A stretch of 64,000 nt of DNA from Talaromyces rugulosus (Eukaryota > Ascomycota > Eurotiomycetes > Eurotiales > Trichocomaceae): NCBI RefSeq assembly GCF_013368755.1, contig NC_049561.1:930001-994000 (forward strand), in the 5' to 3' direction. The translations under genes were made by a program, and so were the position numbers. Of the stretch, positions 46,572 through 59,748 are shown piece after piece. The notes under the pieces are model-generated. The model did no database searches. It was not told where the DNA came from and saw only the letters and a program-made list of their open reading frames with translations. How positions within the stretch are numbered: the first letter of the stretch is position 1; the number at the start of each line of letters is the position of its first letter.

Positions 46572-48801
46572 ATGAGTGTCCGTCTAGCTGTTCCCAAGGC
46601 CCCATCTCACGGCTCGACCGTAGAGGGAGGTGGTGATGTCGAGATTACTGCAACAGAGAAGCACGACGATATCATCACACTGACAGTAATTCATGGGTTG
46701 GCACTTCCTGATACCGAGGAAGGGAAGCGAAAGCGCTTCTGGTGGCAAAGAGCCCCCAAGCGAGACCCAAACGCAATCGCAACGCAGGTGAGAATCCCAA
46801 ACAAAACCATTACCATTTTTGAAATTAACATCTAATCATTATAATGCTTGTGTTTGGCAGATTAGTGTCTTCGATGATCCAGCTACTGCAGCGCAATACC
46901 AGCCGCGCGCTGACTGGGAGAACATCCACCGATTCAACCCAGACGCACGTTGGACCTGGGGTGAGGAGCGCAAGATCGTGCGCAAGATGGACCTATACAT
47001 CACTGTGTTTGCATGTGTGATGTTCATGGCTCTCCAGTTGGACCGCGCCAACCTTTCGCAGGCCAATTCGGACAACTTCCTGGGTGATCTGAATATGAAT
47101 ACTAATGGTTCGTTGGATGACTTCGATTAGGTGTGGCATAGCAAAGTTGTTAATGTCCATCAGATTATAACCTCGGGAATACAGTGCAAAAAGTGTGCTT
47201 CCTACTGGCAGAGATTCCCTCGCAGCTGATAGGCAAAAGAATTGGTCCTGACCGCTGGATTCCAACCCAGCTTCTCCTGTGGTCTATTGTTTCTGCCGCA
47301 CAGTTCTGGCTAAAAGATAGAGCATCTTTCCTTGCTTGTCGTGCCATTTTAGGTCTGCTACAAGGAGGTTTCATCCCCGAAACCGTCCTTTTCCTGTCGT
47401 ACTTTTATACTCACCGTGAGCTTTCGCTGCGATTGAGCTTTTTCTATAATGCAATTAGCCTAGCAGAAATAATTGCGGCATTCCTCGCTGTTGGCTTGCT
47501 CTCCATGGATGGAGTACACGGTGCAGACGGCTGGCGCTGGCTATTTTTGATCGAGGTACATTTCTCTTTTATTAAGGAATAAAGGCTTGGGTTAACATCG
47601 ATGATCTAGGGATTGATCACCTTTGTCGTCGCTTTGTTGGCATTCATCCTCCTACCGCCCGGTCCGACGCAGACCAGCGGTGGGCTGCGAGGCAAAGATG
47701 GATGGTTCACAGAACGGTCAGTTTACATCAAACTCTTCAAAACCTATACTGACTTTTGTCCAGAGAAGAGACTATCATCGTCAACCGACTCATACGCGAA
47801 GACCCCGGCAAAGGAACAATGCACAATCGACAGCCCATTTCGCTGAAACTATTGTGGCAGAGTCTCACAGACTATGATCTATGGTGAATACTCCTTTCCC
47901 TCTAACTTATCCAGAATAAATGTCTAAATAGAGAACACCAGGCCGATGTTCCTTATCTCGCTTCTTTTCCAAACCCCTGCTAGCCCGCCAGGAACGTACT
48001 TGACTCTTTCGTTGAAGGACCTTGGTTTCAATACCATTCAGACCAACCTGTTAACCATCCCCTACATCACGGGAACCAGTAAGCACTACGATCTTCATTG
48101 TACATATCAAACCGTCTTGGCTGATTTCGAAACGTTTAGTGATCACTATGTGGTCCTTGACATACGTCTCTGAAGTTCTTGGCGAGCTCTGCTTGAGCGC
48201 GCTGTTCGCTCAGATCTGGGTCTTCCCTTTCTTAATCTATATTAATGTTGTAGATATGACCACCATCAACAAATGGAAATCATGGGTTATCACCTCCCTC
48301 CTTCTGTCGTATCCGTCAGGTATTTTTTCTTCTTCCCCTGCTTTACAAAACCGAACTTACGAAAATGTCCAGCCCAAGCGTTACAGGTCGGTTGGGTCTC
48401 TCGAAACTCCAATGTCGTTCGTTCTCGCGCCATCTCCGCCCCTATGTACAACATGTTCAATCAAGTTGGCGCCATCATCGCTAGCAATATTTACCAAGAT
48501 AGTATGTTGTCCTCCTCTGCAAGGCGTTAAGTGATGTTTTACCTTTCTGGTTAATATGCTTATTCTATTTGTCCCCCTCTGAAAAGGTGACGCTCCTCGA
48601 TATGCGACTGGTAACAAGGTTCTCCTAGCTTTGCTAGTTGTTAACATCTTCGTCTACCTTTTCACAAAAGTTTACTACGTCCTACGCAACCGCCACCGTG
48701 AAGAGAAATGGAATGCCATGACGAAAGAGCAAAAGGTGCATTACCTCGATACAACGACTGACGAAGGCAATAAACGGTTAGACTTTCGGTTTGCCCATTA
48801 G
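46572..48801 (+). CDS. MFS permease, allantoate permease/anion:cation symporter (DAL5-like)
   Basis: About nine exons. A polar N-terminal tail of about 110 residues leads to [19 protein letters not shown] and [19 protein letters not shown], the usual DAL5-family helix 1 region. [19 protein letters not shown] and [20 protein letters not shown] also fit. The last exon ends [20 protein letters not shown], a C-terminal signature of the family, with the stop at 48801. Members carry allantoate, vitamins, dipeptides or sulfonates/sulfate esters (the Soa1/AstA branch). Its 3' end is only 126 bp from that of an arylsulfatase, which suggests a sulfate-ester or related substrate; this is inference. Not every exon border was computed. 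Confidence 0.85.
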
Positions 48802-48927
48802 AGTAAACTACCCTACCATTGGCAATCAATGAGGGTCTGGATTTGAGATGCACATCGCACATATATGGCCAAGAGGAGGAATGTTTCATTTACTTGTTTA
48901 GTTTTTTGACTAGTTTTATGCTTGTAA

Positions 48928-50990
48928 TTAAACCCATTCATACCACGGCAATCCGTCTCGAATGAACGAATTTCCCTCGTCGTTGCTTTCAAAGTTATAC
49001 TGGGGCCCTTCTACATCAAGGAGGTAACCACGCGCACACTCGTCAAAGTAAACTCTGCTGGTCTGCTTCTCTTTGTAGAAGTAATCGTACCGCGTATCCA
49101 GCGCATCTTTCAACGACGTAACTTCTCCCTGGGGGTGCAACGCTTTCCACGGCTTGACACATACTTGGCCCTTGCATGACTTGAGGACCAGCAGTAGTGA
49201 GTCAAGTCTTGCGACGACTTTTGGGAGGCTGATACCAAGGATCGCGTGGGATGTCTGGTTTTCTTTGTCATCTGTGGAGAGGAGATTATGGAGTTGGTGA
49301 GGGTCGGCCTGTTCACAGTCAGCTTTCTCTTTTGAAGCATCAATGGATAGCAAATGCCGTAGAACCATGAAAATAAATAGCCTTACCGTCATATCGTAAA
49401 GTTCGTGTTCGTTGTTACACCAGACTGAATAGTATATATTGTATTCCCTTCCTTTAACGCGGAGGGCTTTGTACGTATGGTTATACGCGGATAAATCAAC
49501 TGTACAAATGAAGAATATCACTGTTAGTCCGAATGAAAAAAGGGCAGTGGGGAAATGGGTGCAAGTGTACAGTCGTATTTGCCCTCTCCATTAGCAAAGC
49601 CCCAATACTCAACGTTGACATGCTCCTGTCTCTTCGAGTCTGCTACTTCAATATCCGCCTGCGTTAATGGGATGGGCTCACCATCGAAATCGGGTCGTAG
49701 CGGAATACCGAGTAATTGTAGAAAGGTAGGAGCCAAATCGGTATGCGTCGTGACAATATCCGTGGTTTTATTCTCCGCTATACCAGGACCACGAATTATT
49801 AATGGGATGTTGATGTCTTCCTCGTACCCACACGTTTTTCCCGGCTGTAGTCTATGTTGGCCGATATGATACCCATTATCGGAGCTGTAAACGATATATG
49901 TATTATCTAGAAGATCATAGTCCTGTAAACGGGCGAAAATACCATCAACCAGTTCATCAACAGCCTGGAGAGCGCGGAGCCGGGAGCGGTAGAAATGGTC
50001 GTTGTACTCGACATTCGTCTCATTTTGACGCTTCAGAGTCTTGACCCAGCTAGCCCCCGAAGGTTGCTCGGGATTGAAAGATGGGGTGCGAGGAACTTGT
50101 ATGTTCTCAAAGAGATGTTCATGTCTTTTTGCGGGAATGGGCTCAGTGAAACTGAACACTGGATTTTCATCCAACCCGGTCCCGTTCATGAAGACGTTGC
50201 AATGGGGTGCAATGGGTGCAATGGTAAGGAAAAACGGCTTTTGAGCCACCACAGCCTTATCAAGAAGACTATACGCCTTCTTTGTAAGGATATCCGTGGT
50301 GTACTCACCTTCATAGCTCTGGGGTGATTCGCGGCCTTGTTGGAATGTGCTGTTTAGATAGTCGTATGTGAATGGATCCAGCAGAAACTCCTTTACCGTT
50401 CGAAGGTTAGAATACAATGAAGTCAATCACAAGAGGTAGAAAATTCTCGAGTACACATACATTGTCAGTAAACCCCGCTGCGAATGGGGCGTTGTAATTT
50501 TCGACCGTATGGACGTTGAAAAGTTTGCCAGTGTAATACGTGTTGTATTGTGCCTCCTGCAACCAGACAGGAAGATAGTTGTCGTTTAAGCCTTGCGAGA
50601 TAAACTTGGGGTAACCACCTATGGCATTCTTAGCTCGGACTCATGTATATACGACTATTCATGCCCACCATATGGAGGATTGACGTCGGTGACATTTGTA
50701 TTATGTGCTAGCTTTCCAGTCCATAATGAAACTCTGGACGGACAACACACGCTTGTTGTGCAATAGTGGCTGCGATAGTGCGTCCCTCTGTTAAGCAGAT
50801 GTTTCTGTACAAATGGCATGTATGCAATGGAATCCAGATGGGCATCCTGGTCGTCTGTCAGGATGAAGATCACATTGGGTTTGGCGGGAGCCGAAAGTGG
50901 CTGCTGTTGCGCCAATGAGTTGGAAGCAGCAATGCCAACCAGCGCCAGCAGACACGCCAGTTGAAGCATGCTGGTATTGGCGTGATACAA
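48928..50990 (-). CDS. Secreted arylsulfatase
   Basis: Five exons or so. The start is the ATG at 50990 or the one at 50969 (MLQLACLLALVGIAASNSLA), which makes a cleaner signal peptide. The metal site NVIFILTDDQDAH is followed by the formylglycine motif CCPSR (Cys82 when counted from 50990). YIVYSSDNGYHIGQHRLQ carries the second metal/substrate part. The 3' exons end GLPWYEWV at 48928. Introns separate PPYGG/YPKF, FTDN/EFLL, GKYD/LSAY and YDMT/ADPH with good consensus. Type I sulfatases cleave aryl or other sulfate esters and need the Cys converted to formylglycine. Secretion fits sulfur scavenging from the medium. Confidence 0.93.
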
Positions 50991-51972
50991 AATATCAGTC
51001 AGTCAGTCAGTCGGTCGGTCGATTATTGATTTGCAGAACGCACAGCTTGAGGTGAAGAGAGACAAAAGCGGACAGTTACTATGTAGCTATATTCGTCAGG
51101 CGTGGGGAAAAGTGCGTGCTTGCCAACAGATTAGTACCAACATCTCAATTCTTCTTACCGGCTCTCTTTAACCAACTACCGGGACAATAATATTAGGAGG
51201 TGTGGGGAAATTATTAGTGTATACGGAATGTAACTTCTTTTGAATTTACGTGTTATTTCCATACCAACTATATGCACGTCATGGATATCCAATTATATAC
51301 TTACAAAACTGGATAGTATATTTAATTCAGATCTTTCATTGGATTTTTTATTTACTAGTGAACTAACTAGAAATATTAATACTAAACTAAAATATTAATT
51401 TACATACTAGGGTTCGCTAGTAGGCGTCTCCATTGCCCTGACTTTTGACGCGTACCTCCGTACTTCGTAGCCAACGACGTTGCCAACATGCGTCTTCCTT
51501 TCTACACAAAATTTCTCTCGGTGCTACAAACAAGCTAAGATAACTTCGCAAGTGAACATTGTCATGGAATCGCTTGCTGCTGCTTGTTCGGACTGTATCG
51601 CCCGGTGTGTTCGTCTAAACTATATATGCTGCGCTATTGATAATGGTAGTTTAACTAAAGGGGCGATTTTAGATTTGACGCAAGAAATCAGGTCAACCAG
51701 TATATCCCCCAGCCAAGGTTGGGACAATTTGCGATCCTAGTGACTTCAGATGTAGAGTTTCGACAGGAAATCAACACAACCATGTCCCGATATCGCAATT
51801 GGCCAAATCAAAGCCAAATGGAGAGACTCTTGTTGAGACAGAAAACCATATCAAATTAGCACAGGCTGCTATCAGCAGCCATTCAAATGTCCATGAAGGC
51901 TTAGGACGCCTGTGCTAGATGAGTATATTATTTAGATATATAAATATGTACAAAAGCCACGATTTGGAGACT
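50991..51972. other. Intergenic with tetranucleotide repeat
   Basis: Promoter of the arylsulfatase and 3' flank of the kinase. A (CAGT/CGGT)n tract lies at about 50995-51021. A plus-strand frame at 51564-51740 (MESLAAACSDCIARC..., 58 aa) is cysteine-containing but has no signal peptide or known family; I do not call it. Confidence 0.5.
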
Positions 51973-53461
51973 TTATGCGGCTACTTTTTCGAGCACTGGC
52001 AGAGCCCATCTCAGCATCCATTGAGACTCAATGATTTCCGTAACAGGGAGTCTTTCATTCGGCTTAAAAGCCAACATTCCTCTTAACATGGCAAGCAGGG
52101 CACTCTTCTCGGCTTCCCCAATGTCCTCCATTGTGCTTTCCCGTCGAGGCTCCTGTATAGAATCGACGAAGCGGTTAGCCAATTGTCTGCCTGCTCCTTC
52201 ATACGTTCTCTTAGCCTCCTCCGTAAACCATCTCTGTCGTGCATCCCATTTCTGCCACCAGTCGCACGGCAACTTGCCAAGTGCATCCACGTGCTCTTTT
52301 ATCATCCAGTCGCTAGACGGATTAAAACCCTCAAACAGTGGCCTTTGTCCGATAATTTCCCAAAGGGTACATGCAAGAGTCCATATATCAGAGGGAAATG
52401 ACAAAGGTTCATGGGGCATGAAGTAGGTCTCCGGAGGAGCAAGGATACCGGGCGTATTAGAATGGTGGCGTTGAGTAATAGATGGCAGAAATGACTCTCC
52501 AAAGTCAGTGACAAATATTTTAGCTTCAGAGAGGGGCACAAGCTCGCTTTCTTTCCCTAGCGAAATGGGCACAACACCGTGAGTAGGAACTCCGCCGGAA
52601 AGTGGCTTGCCATAAAGGCGCACAAATTGCTCGACATTAGGTTGACCGTACTTTTCGTATAATTCTCCAGGGAAAAGCTCGTCTATGCTATTCGGCAAGC
52701 GAAGCATTAGGTTCCCTGAGTGGAGATCTGTAACGAATCTCGTTAATAAGAAAACGCATATAAAGCCTACCAGATAAATAATTCCAATAATAAATAAACA
52801 TACCGGCATGAACTACCCCTCGGTGATGTAGGAAAGCGACAGCTTGTATAACCTGGGCCGCAATGGCCTTGGCCACGGGCAATTTGAAAAGTCTGGTATA
52901 TGACGCATCTCTCGCCTCGGCTAGGGCCATCATCCCAGGCTCTGTAACAAGGCATGTGTGCCTTCCATTAGGCCCATCAAGGGAAAAAATATCCAATACT
53001 CGAGGGATCAGAGCCTTTCCAGGATATCCCTCGTCGCTTGGTTCTGAGAGTGCTAGGGAGTTGAGGATTTTGCTCTCTAGTATATTTGCTTCGGCGATGG
53101 CAATCTTGATAGCCACGTACTTTTTTGTATTACTGTCTCTTGCCAACCAAGTTGTCGAGTACGTACCAAAACCAAGTTTATGAACGACATCGTAACGATC
53201 ACTAAGACGATCTCCAATAGCTATGGGGTGATATCCTCCAGGCCGATAGCGCTCAGGCCGTTCTATATCCTCAAGAGGCATATACTCAACCGGAGCATAT
53301 GTTTTGTCGATAGAGTCCATTCTACGATGGGTAGTGGCAATGTTTCTCCCATGGCGTTGCGAAATTAGGCTAGGAAGCGGCGCAGTAGCAAATATAGGCC
53401 ATAAGCTGGATAGTTTTGGCCGCCTTTGACAATTGAATAAAGACTGTAAGCGCTTTGTCAT
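51973..53461 (-). CDS. SRPK-like serine/threonine protein kinase
   Basis: Exons 53461-52804 and 52727-51973 splice to 471 codons, 470 aa. An N-terminal basic stretch with few acidic residues (MTKRLQSLFNCQRRPKL) precedes the kinase lobe. The domain shows LGFGTYSTTWLARD (glycine loop), YVAIKIAIAE (lysine), VVHADLHSGNLML (catalytic loop with HAD in place of HRD, as in this fungal SRPK group) and VTDFGESF (DFG). The intron splits the catalytic loop after HA. DIWTLACTLWEIIGQRPLFEG completes the C-lobe. The SRPK group usually phosphorylates SR proteins, but many fungal paralogues have unknown targets. The ATG at 53461 is the first ATG in frame. Confidence 0.88.
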
Positions 53462-54177
53462 GGTGAACAATAAATGGATAAGCCAAAGAGACAGATCTTC
53501 AGACGTCGCTCCGCAACTCCTTTTATGCACACATCGTTCTAAATTTAAGCGTTGGACCACTGAAAATGAAGAAGCCGGGCCGGGCCCCACATGTTCTCAG
53601 GACATAAAATTAAACAAAAGAAAAATGGGGAAATGAGATGTTAAGTAAGGATGGTAATTCAGATATTCACATCCACGGTGAATTACAAACAGCCGCTTCA
53701 TCTATTAACAATTTGAAATGCCCCCAACCGCAAAGACTGCTGGAAAGACCACAAACTCCTAAGGTCAATAAATAAGCACTGTTAGTTGTTCGTTTTCAAT
53801 TATTCTCTAGGGAGGAAATGTTGCCATAACCTATTTGAAAGCGGCCGAAGGGGCGACAGGACATTACCACGGGACACGGCAAGCCCTACATATGTAAGCA
53901 AATAAAGACAACCCCTACCTATAAATGCAATACACCAATTAGTGTCCTCAATATTGCTGCGTTTGCAGTTATCGATCAATATAGCTAATATCTACCACGA
54001 TTCTTCCAATCCAAGAATAGAAAAAATTGTAGAGAAAATGGTAACCCACTACTTTATTTTCATGATACATTAATCTCCAGAACACCCACTAGCGGACAGC
54101 ATGTATACATCGCACGCTTAGCATCTCAAATACCTCCAACCGAGGTCGAGTCACAAATCATAGCACACCTGAGATAA
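53462..54177. other. Intergenic, about 720 bp
   Basis: Promoter of the kinase gene and 3' flank of the ARPC2 gene. Nothing recognised. Confidence 0.5.
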
Positions 54178-55399
54178 TCACCCTTGAACCCGGAACGTCC
54201 TTCCACTGGCCGTCTTCCTCTCGCGCTCTTCGTTCTCTGGTCTCGCACGGTTGAGAACTACGCTAGTTAGTAAGACAATAACCTAAATAAGAATGTTTAA
54301 CTGACCTTGAAGGAAGTCCGCGGTGCGCTTTCGCATACGAGTGTGGATATAAGCCTATAATAAATGAGCACATGAAACCACCTTTGAATATATACTCTAA
54401 AGGAGCTCACTTTTGATGCCTTGATATGGTAGTGGAAGTAGTCACGGAACGTCTGAATATGTGAGATACTGTCATAGCGTCGTTGCGGGGTCAAGTGTCG
54501 AGGGAAAAGAACTGATGGATAGTCAGTACATCTCTATACAAAAATAAACCGGTAGACAAACCAAAGGTAATATAGCTATATTGTCCGTCGCCCGAGTTTT
54601 TCAATCCCGGGACGCCCTCCAATTCGAGGGGAAGGTCGTTTCGGAAGAGGACTTGGGGAGCATTTTGCAGCGTCTGTACACGTCTTCGGGCATCGACGAA
54701 TTCCTAACCTAGTTAGTAAACGCAGGGAAACATATGGCCTCGCTGACTTACTTGTAAAAAGACCTTGCCAAATATGCGATCCGTTTCCTCCCGGAAAATG
54801 GTGCTGAAGATGACAGTCACGCGATCATGGCTGGACTTGATGTAGATGGCCTCTTCTTCACGGTAATGAATAGCCATCACTTCGCCGCCCTCCTTGATAC
54901 CCTGTGGAGCGGATTCGGTCGTGTATTTGGATGCTTCCTCGGAAAGCTTGGCAAACTCATCGAAGGCACGCTCGAACGGGGCAGCCATGACGTTACGTTT
55001 GAGCAATGACAGACGCGTGACCAGCTCCTCCTTCCCTTCTTCATCTGCCGGCAGGTTCTCTAGGTCGATCTGGACTGAAAAGTCGTATCCGGGCTCCGTG
55101 TCAATAATGTATGGTCCATATTCCCGCTCCAACACGGCCTGGGCTCCGTACTGCAGCAATTCGCGGAAGCACTTGAGAGCGATCGAGATGACGATTCGCG
55201 ACTTCGATTCCGGTGTGGAGACGTGGAATGTGACACCATCAAAGTCGGACACGACCTGGTCTATTGAAACCGGGGGCACACTGCAGTTCGCGTTAGCTGG
55301 TGCCTGAAGCTGTTGTCTCTGCTGCGGGGCGGTTTACCCGGAGAAGCGCTCTGTGAGGAGCGATTGGATGAGCACATTCTGGTAGTCGAGGAGAAGCAT
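54178..55399 (-). CDS. arc35: Arp2/3 complex subunit 2 (34 kDa)
   Basis: Six exons. The first (55399-55338) reads MLLLDYQNVLIQSLLTERFS. The main exon (55280-54752) continues PPVSIDQVVSDFDGVTFHVS and FEREYGPY-type core sequence (LEREYGPYIIDTEPGYDFSV). Then come EFVDARRRVQTLQNAPQVLF, FPRHLTPQRRYDSISHIQTF, AYIHTRMRKRTADFLQ and the C-terminus ENEERERKTASGRTFRVQG. The order and motifs match ARPC2 of fungi and animals along its length (about 320 aa). It is a cytosolic structural subunit that, with ARPC4, forms the core of the Arp2/3 actin nucleator. Housekeeping gene, divergent from UTP12. Confidence 0.96.
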
Positions 55400-55679
55400 T
55401 ATGACGGACGAGTGTGCATGACACTAAGATACTTCCCACGGGGTAGAAAAAGACAGAGGGCAATGCCTGTTGGTGAAATGACAGCAGTGTTGGGAGACGT
55501 TCGTCATGCGCCCGCAGCCCGCTCGATTGTGCCTCTCTGGCTTCACACCGCCTTTGCACTGCTGGTCTGCGTGGACAGCCGTACGCGCCCGCCGATTATT
55601 ATCGATAGCGCCTGCCAAAAAAAAAAAAAGTTGCGGAGTACGACTCGGAGCTTCAAATTTGCTTCGTGGGCTCTTGACA
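55400..55679. promoter_or_regulatory. Shared divergent promoter, ARPC2/UTP12
   Basis: A 280-bp gap between the two starts. It contains an A11 tract just after 55617 and no clear TATA box, in keeping with housekeeping promoters. Confidence 0.55.
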
Positions 55680-58665
55680 ATGGTGAAGTCGTATTTGTGA
55701 GTCTGCAATTTGGTAATTGCTTTTGGATCTTTTGACTAACCCCTGGGTAGAAAATTCGACCATTCCAAGACCTTTGGTCTCGTCACCTCGGCCTCGTCTA
55801 ATGCGATATGGACTCGAGACGAAGATGTTGCCAGCACTGAGCGTCACACAGGTGCTGGGAGGGCGATTGTCGGCGCCAACGAAGAAGTCCTCTGCTGGGA
55901 TGTCAAGAAAGGTGAATTGCTGAGCCAATGGCGAGACGCCTCTTGCAAGGCCCAAGTAACTGCGATCACGCAGAGCAAGGCCGACGAAGATGTCTTTGCA
56001 GTTGGGTAGGTCCACGATCTGAGCGGGCGCAACCTGAGGTTGGCACAGCGCATGCTAACAACCCCGTTTTCTTTACAGGTACGACGATGGCAGTATCCGC
56101 CTTTGGGATTCGAGAATCGCTACCGTCATTATTTCCTTCAACGGCCACAAAAGCGCCATCACGCAGCTCGCTTTCGATCAGTCCGGTGTCCGACTGGCTA
56201 GCGGCTCGAGAGATACAGACATTATCGTATGGGACCTCATTTCCGAAGTCGGCCTATACAAACTTCGTGGGCATACGGATCTGATCACATCGCTGAATTT
56301 CCTGTCTCCAGCGGAAGAGGTTGGTTCCGATCAAAGTGATGTTGGTGGCTTCTTGCTATCTACCGGCAAGGATGCTTTGATCAAAATCTGGGATCTTTCC
56401 TCCAAGCATTGCATCGAAACACATGTCGCTCAGAGTAACGGAGAGTGCTGGAGCTTAGGACTTTCACCCGATCACAGTGGATGCATAACTGGTGGAAACG
56501 ACGGAGAATTAAAAGTTTGGTCTATCGACGAACGGGCGATGAGGGAAGTGGCTAGAGAAAAGGAGGGTTATGAAAACAAGAAAATTCTCACTGAACAAGG
56601 AACGCTCTATCGACAGGGCAAAGATCGAACCATTGGTATCACATTTCATCCTCGAGCCGACTACGTTGGTATTCATGGGTCAGAAAAGGCTGTTGAGATT
56701 TGGCGGATTCGGTCTTCAACAGAGGTTCAGAAGAGCCTCGCGAGAAAGCGAAGAAGGAGGAAAGAGAAAGAAGCCGCAGAGGAAGGAAATCCGGATGATA
56801 AAAACGACGAAAACTCCTCTCCACCGATCTCGGAAGTCTTTGTTCCGCATGTGATTGTTCGAACCGGTGGCAAGTTGAAATCGTTCTCTTGGATGACTAC
56901 GAAATCTACCGGCAAATTGCAGATCCTTACGGCAGCTACGAACAACGAGCTCGAGACATACAGCATTGTTGCATCTGGAAAACAACGGGCCAAAGATAGT
57001 GAGGAGACGGAATACAGTCGAGTTCTGTCTGTGGATATCCCTGGTCACCGAACCGATATACGATCTCTCGCGCTTAGCTCAGACGACAGAATGCTGGCAT
57101 CAGCATCCAACGGCTCCCTGAAAGTCTGGAATGTACGGACGTCAACTTGTCTTAGAACACTCGATTGTGGCTACTCTTTATGCTCTTCTTTCCTTCCTGG
57201 TGACAAAATTGTGGTTGTCGGAAACAAAAATGGCGAGCTGGAGGTGTTTGATATTGCTTCCTCAACCCTTCTCGATACAATTAAAGCTCATGACGGGCCT
57301 GTTTGGACACTGCAAGTTCATCCAGATGGCAAATCTATGGTGACTGGCAGTGCAGATAAAACAGCCAAGTTCTGGGACTTTCAGGTCGTGCAAGAGGAGA
57401 TTCCTGGTACGAAACGTACCACCCCGAAGCTGAAACTTGTTCACACCCGGACCTTGAAGGTTTCAGACGATATATTGAGTGTGCGATTCTCTCCCGATTC
57501 CCGACTTCTTGCCGTCGCATTACTCGACAACACTGTCAAGGTCTTCTTCGTTGATAGCTTGAAGCTATTTTTGAATCTCTATGGGCACAAACTGCCCGTT
57601 TTGAGTATGGATATCTCCTATGATAGCAAGTTGATTGTGACATGCTCTGCGGACAAAAACATTCGTCTCTGGGGTTTGGATTTTGGAGACAGCCACAAGG
57701 CCTTCTTTGCCCATCAAGATAGCATTATGTCTGTGGCCTTTGTGCCTACGAATAACGAAGGAAATGGCCACAACTTTTTCAGTGCGAGCAAAGACCGGGG
57801 CATCAAGTACTGGGATGGAGACAAATTTCAACAAATTCAAAGGCTAGACGGTCATTTCGGAGAGATTTGGGCTCTTGCTATGAGCCGTTCCGGCGAATTC
57901 CTGATTAGCGCTAGTCACGACAAGAGCATTCGTATCTGGCAGCAAACCGACGAACCAGTCTTTCTGGAAGAAGAGCGTGAAAAGGAGTTGGAAGAGCTTT
58001 ACGAAAACACTCTCACCACATCGCTTGAGGATGACGAGAATGGAGAAGAAAAGGCAGAGGCAGTCGATGCAGGAAAGCAGACTGTCGTCACCCTCATGGC
58101 CGGTGAGCGTATTATTGAAGCTCTTGACTTGGGCATGGAGGACTTGGAAACCGTGCGACAGTGGAAAGCAGTCAAAGCCAAGAATCCCAACGCGGCGCCA
58201 CCGCAGCGAAATCCTCTCTACATGGCTCTCGGTAATGTTTCGGCTGAGCGACACCTCCTCAACGTGGTACAAAAGATCCCAGCTGCCTCGATGCAGGATG
58301 CTTTACTCGTCCTCCCGTTTTCGAAACTGGATTCTCTCTTCACCTTTCTTGAAATCTGGGCGAGTCGCCAGTGGGAAGTTCCATTGACATGTCGCGTTCT
58401 TTTTTTCATGCTCAAGACACACCACCGCCAAATCGTCTCTAGCAAGATGATGCGGCCAATGCTGGACCGAATTCGATCAACACTCCGGGAGGTCCTGGCC
58501 AAACAAAAGGATGAGATGGGTTTCAATATTGCAGCCTTGCAGTTTATTGGAACACAGGTCCGTGAACAAGGAAACAAAAGCTACGTCGATGTGGATACTT
58601 GGGAGGAGCAGCAGGTCTCAAAGACTTCTTCGGGCATTAAGAGGTCTTTTGTAAACATTGCTTGA
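55680..58665 (+). CDS. utp12: U3 snoRNP protein Utp12/Dip2 (WDR3), WD40 repeats
   Basis: Exons 55680-55696, 55751-56005 and 56079-58665 splice to 953 codons, 952 aa, close to yeast Utp12 (about 940 aa). It begins MVKSYLKFDHSKTFGLVTS, the conserved start of the family. WD repeats follow in two blocks: GSIRLWDSR, TDIIVWDLIS, ALIKIWDLSS, then SLKVWNVRTS, TAKFWDFQV, NIRLWGLDFG, GIKYWDGDKF and SIRIWQQTDE. The C-terminal Utp12 domain contains LVLPFSKLDSLFTFLEIWAS and ends in a basic FVNIA tail. It works in the nucleolus in the UTP-B subcomplex of the small-subunit processome, in 18S rRNA maturation. A lysine/arginine-rich insert (RKRRRRKEKEAAEE) is a likely nuclear localisation signal. Confidence 0.97.
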
Positions 58666-59748
58666 TGGATTCTTCAATGTTATATTCTAAAAGCATTTTT
58701 GGCGCAATGATCTTTATTTTATGAGTTATGGCTGTTTATTCGCAAGTTCAAACAAAAAAGGATATCCTGGCCGTGACATTTTGTAATCTAGTTGGAGATT
58801 TCTACATTTCGCAGTGTTATTTTTATATAGATTTCGCTATAAAAGCTTTTTCGATTCATTCAATCCTATCAATTGCTAAACCACATGTAACGTTTTGTAT
58901 ATAAACTTCCTCGTCAAAAATCGTCAATAATTCGCTCGCCCTATACGTGCCCTCACAGTTAGCCCCAATCCCACGTAATCAATCAACATGGAAAGGAATG
59001 CAAAGCAAAAGGATTTCAAAGTTAAAACACGTCAATTTCATCTTCAGTAGAACCAATTCTAAGCATCGACGACAAAACCAAACTCTCTTTTTTTTTGGAG
59101 AGTAAGGATCTTGCCATACCTCTTCCGGCTCTTCCTATAGATTTGAGGTTCGAATATTTTCTCATCATGTAGAAAAAATAACGTGTTTTGGGAGGGAAGG
59201 GAAATAGAGAATCAATGAAAGAAAGGGGACTTTACCTGTTTGCGTCAGTTTACTAGTAGTATAGTCGTGCATAAAGCACGATTAAATAGCAGCATCATGA
59301 CTATTGGTGTTGTCGAGTTGTTGGCAACCAAGGTTACAAAAGTTGAAGTTGAGATTTGAGAAAGAAAATTGAAATGAAGCTCGAGTGGGACCGATTCAAT
59401 GTGGGGCATCACGTGATTGTCTGTGCTTATGTAATGTCATGGTTTATGTTAATAATGTCTTGCTGGTGTACACAGGTCACGCCATTGATGTCAAAGGATC
59501 GCTCATGTGAGCAAAGGGGATCATTTCTTAGCGTTAAATGGCGGTTTCTGTGCAACTATGAGAGAGAGAGTATATATGCTATTGAGCGATCTCTTTCCGA
59601 CAACTACCAGCATGCTCTCTTTATATAATGTCATTAAAGCCTAATAGAAAAAGTTATTATGCTTGGAAATGGCAGGTTTAATTTAATCACCTCAGAGCCT
59701 AGCTAAGTACGTGTAAACTTGAAACAGACATCTGGAGATATCATCTCC
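58666..59748. other. Intergenic, convergent gene ends
   Basis: About 1.1 kb of AT-rich 3' flank. The frame at 59356-59628 lacks recognisable features. Nothing else seen. Confidence 0.5.

Noticed and set aside
51480..51740. Cysteine-containing plus-strand ORF
   Set aside because: The first start is TTG; the internal ATG at 51564 gives 58 residues without a signal peptide or known pattern.
59140..59170. GGTTCGAA-like sequence resembling a tRNA T-loop
   Set aside because: No cloverleaf could be drawn around it; no acceptor or anticodon stem.
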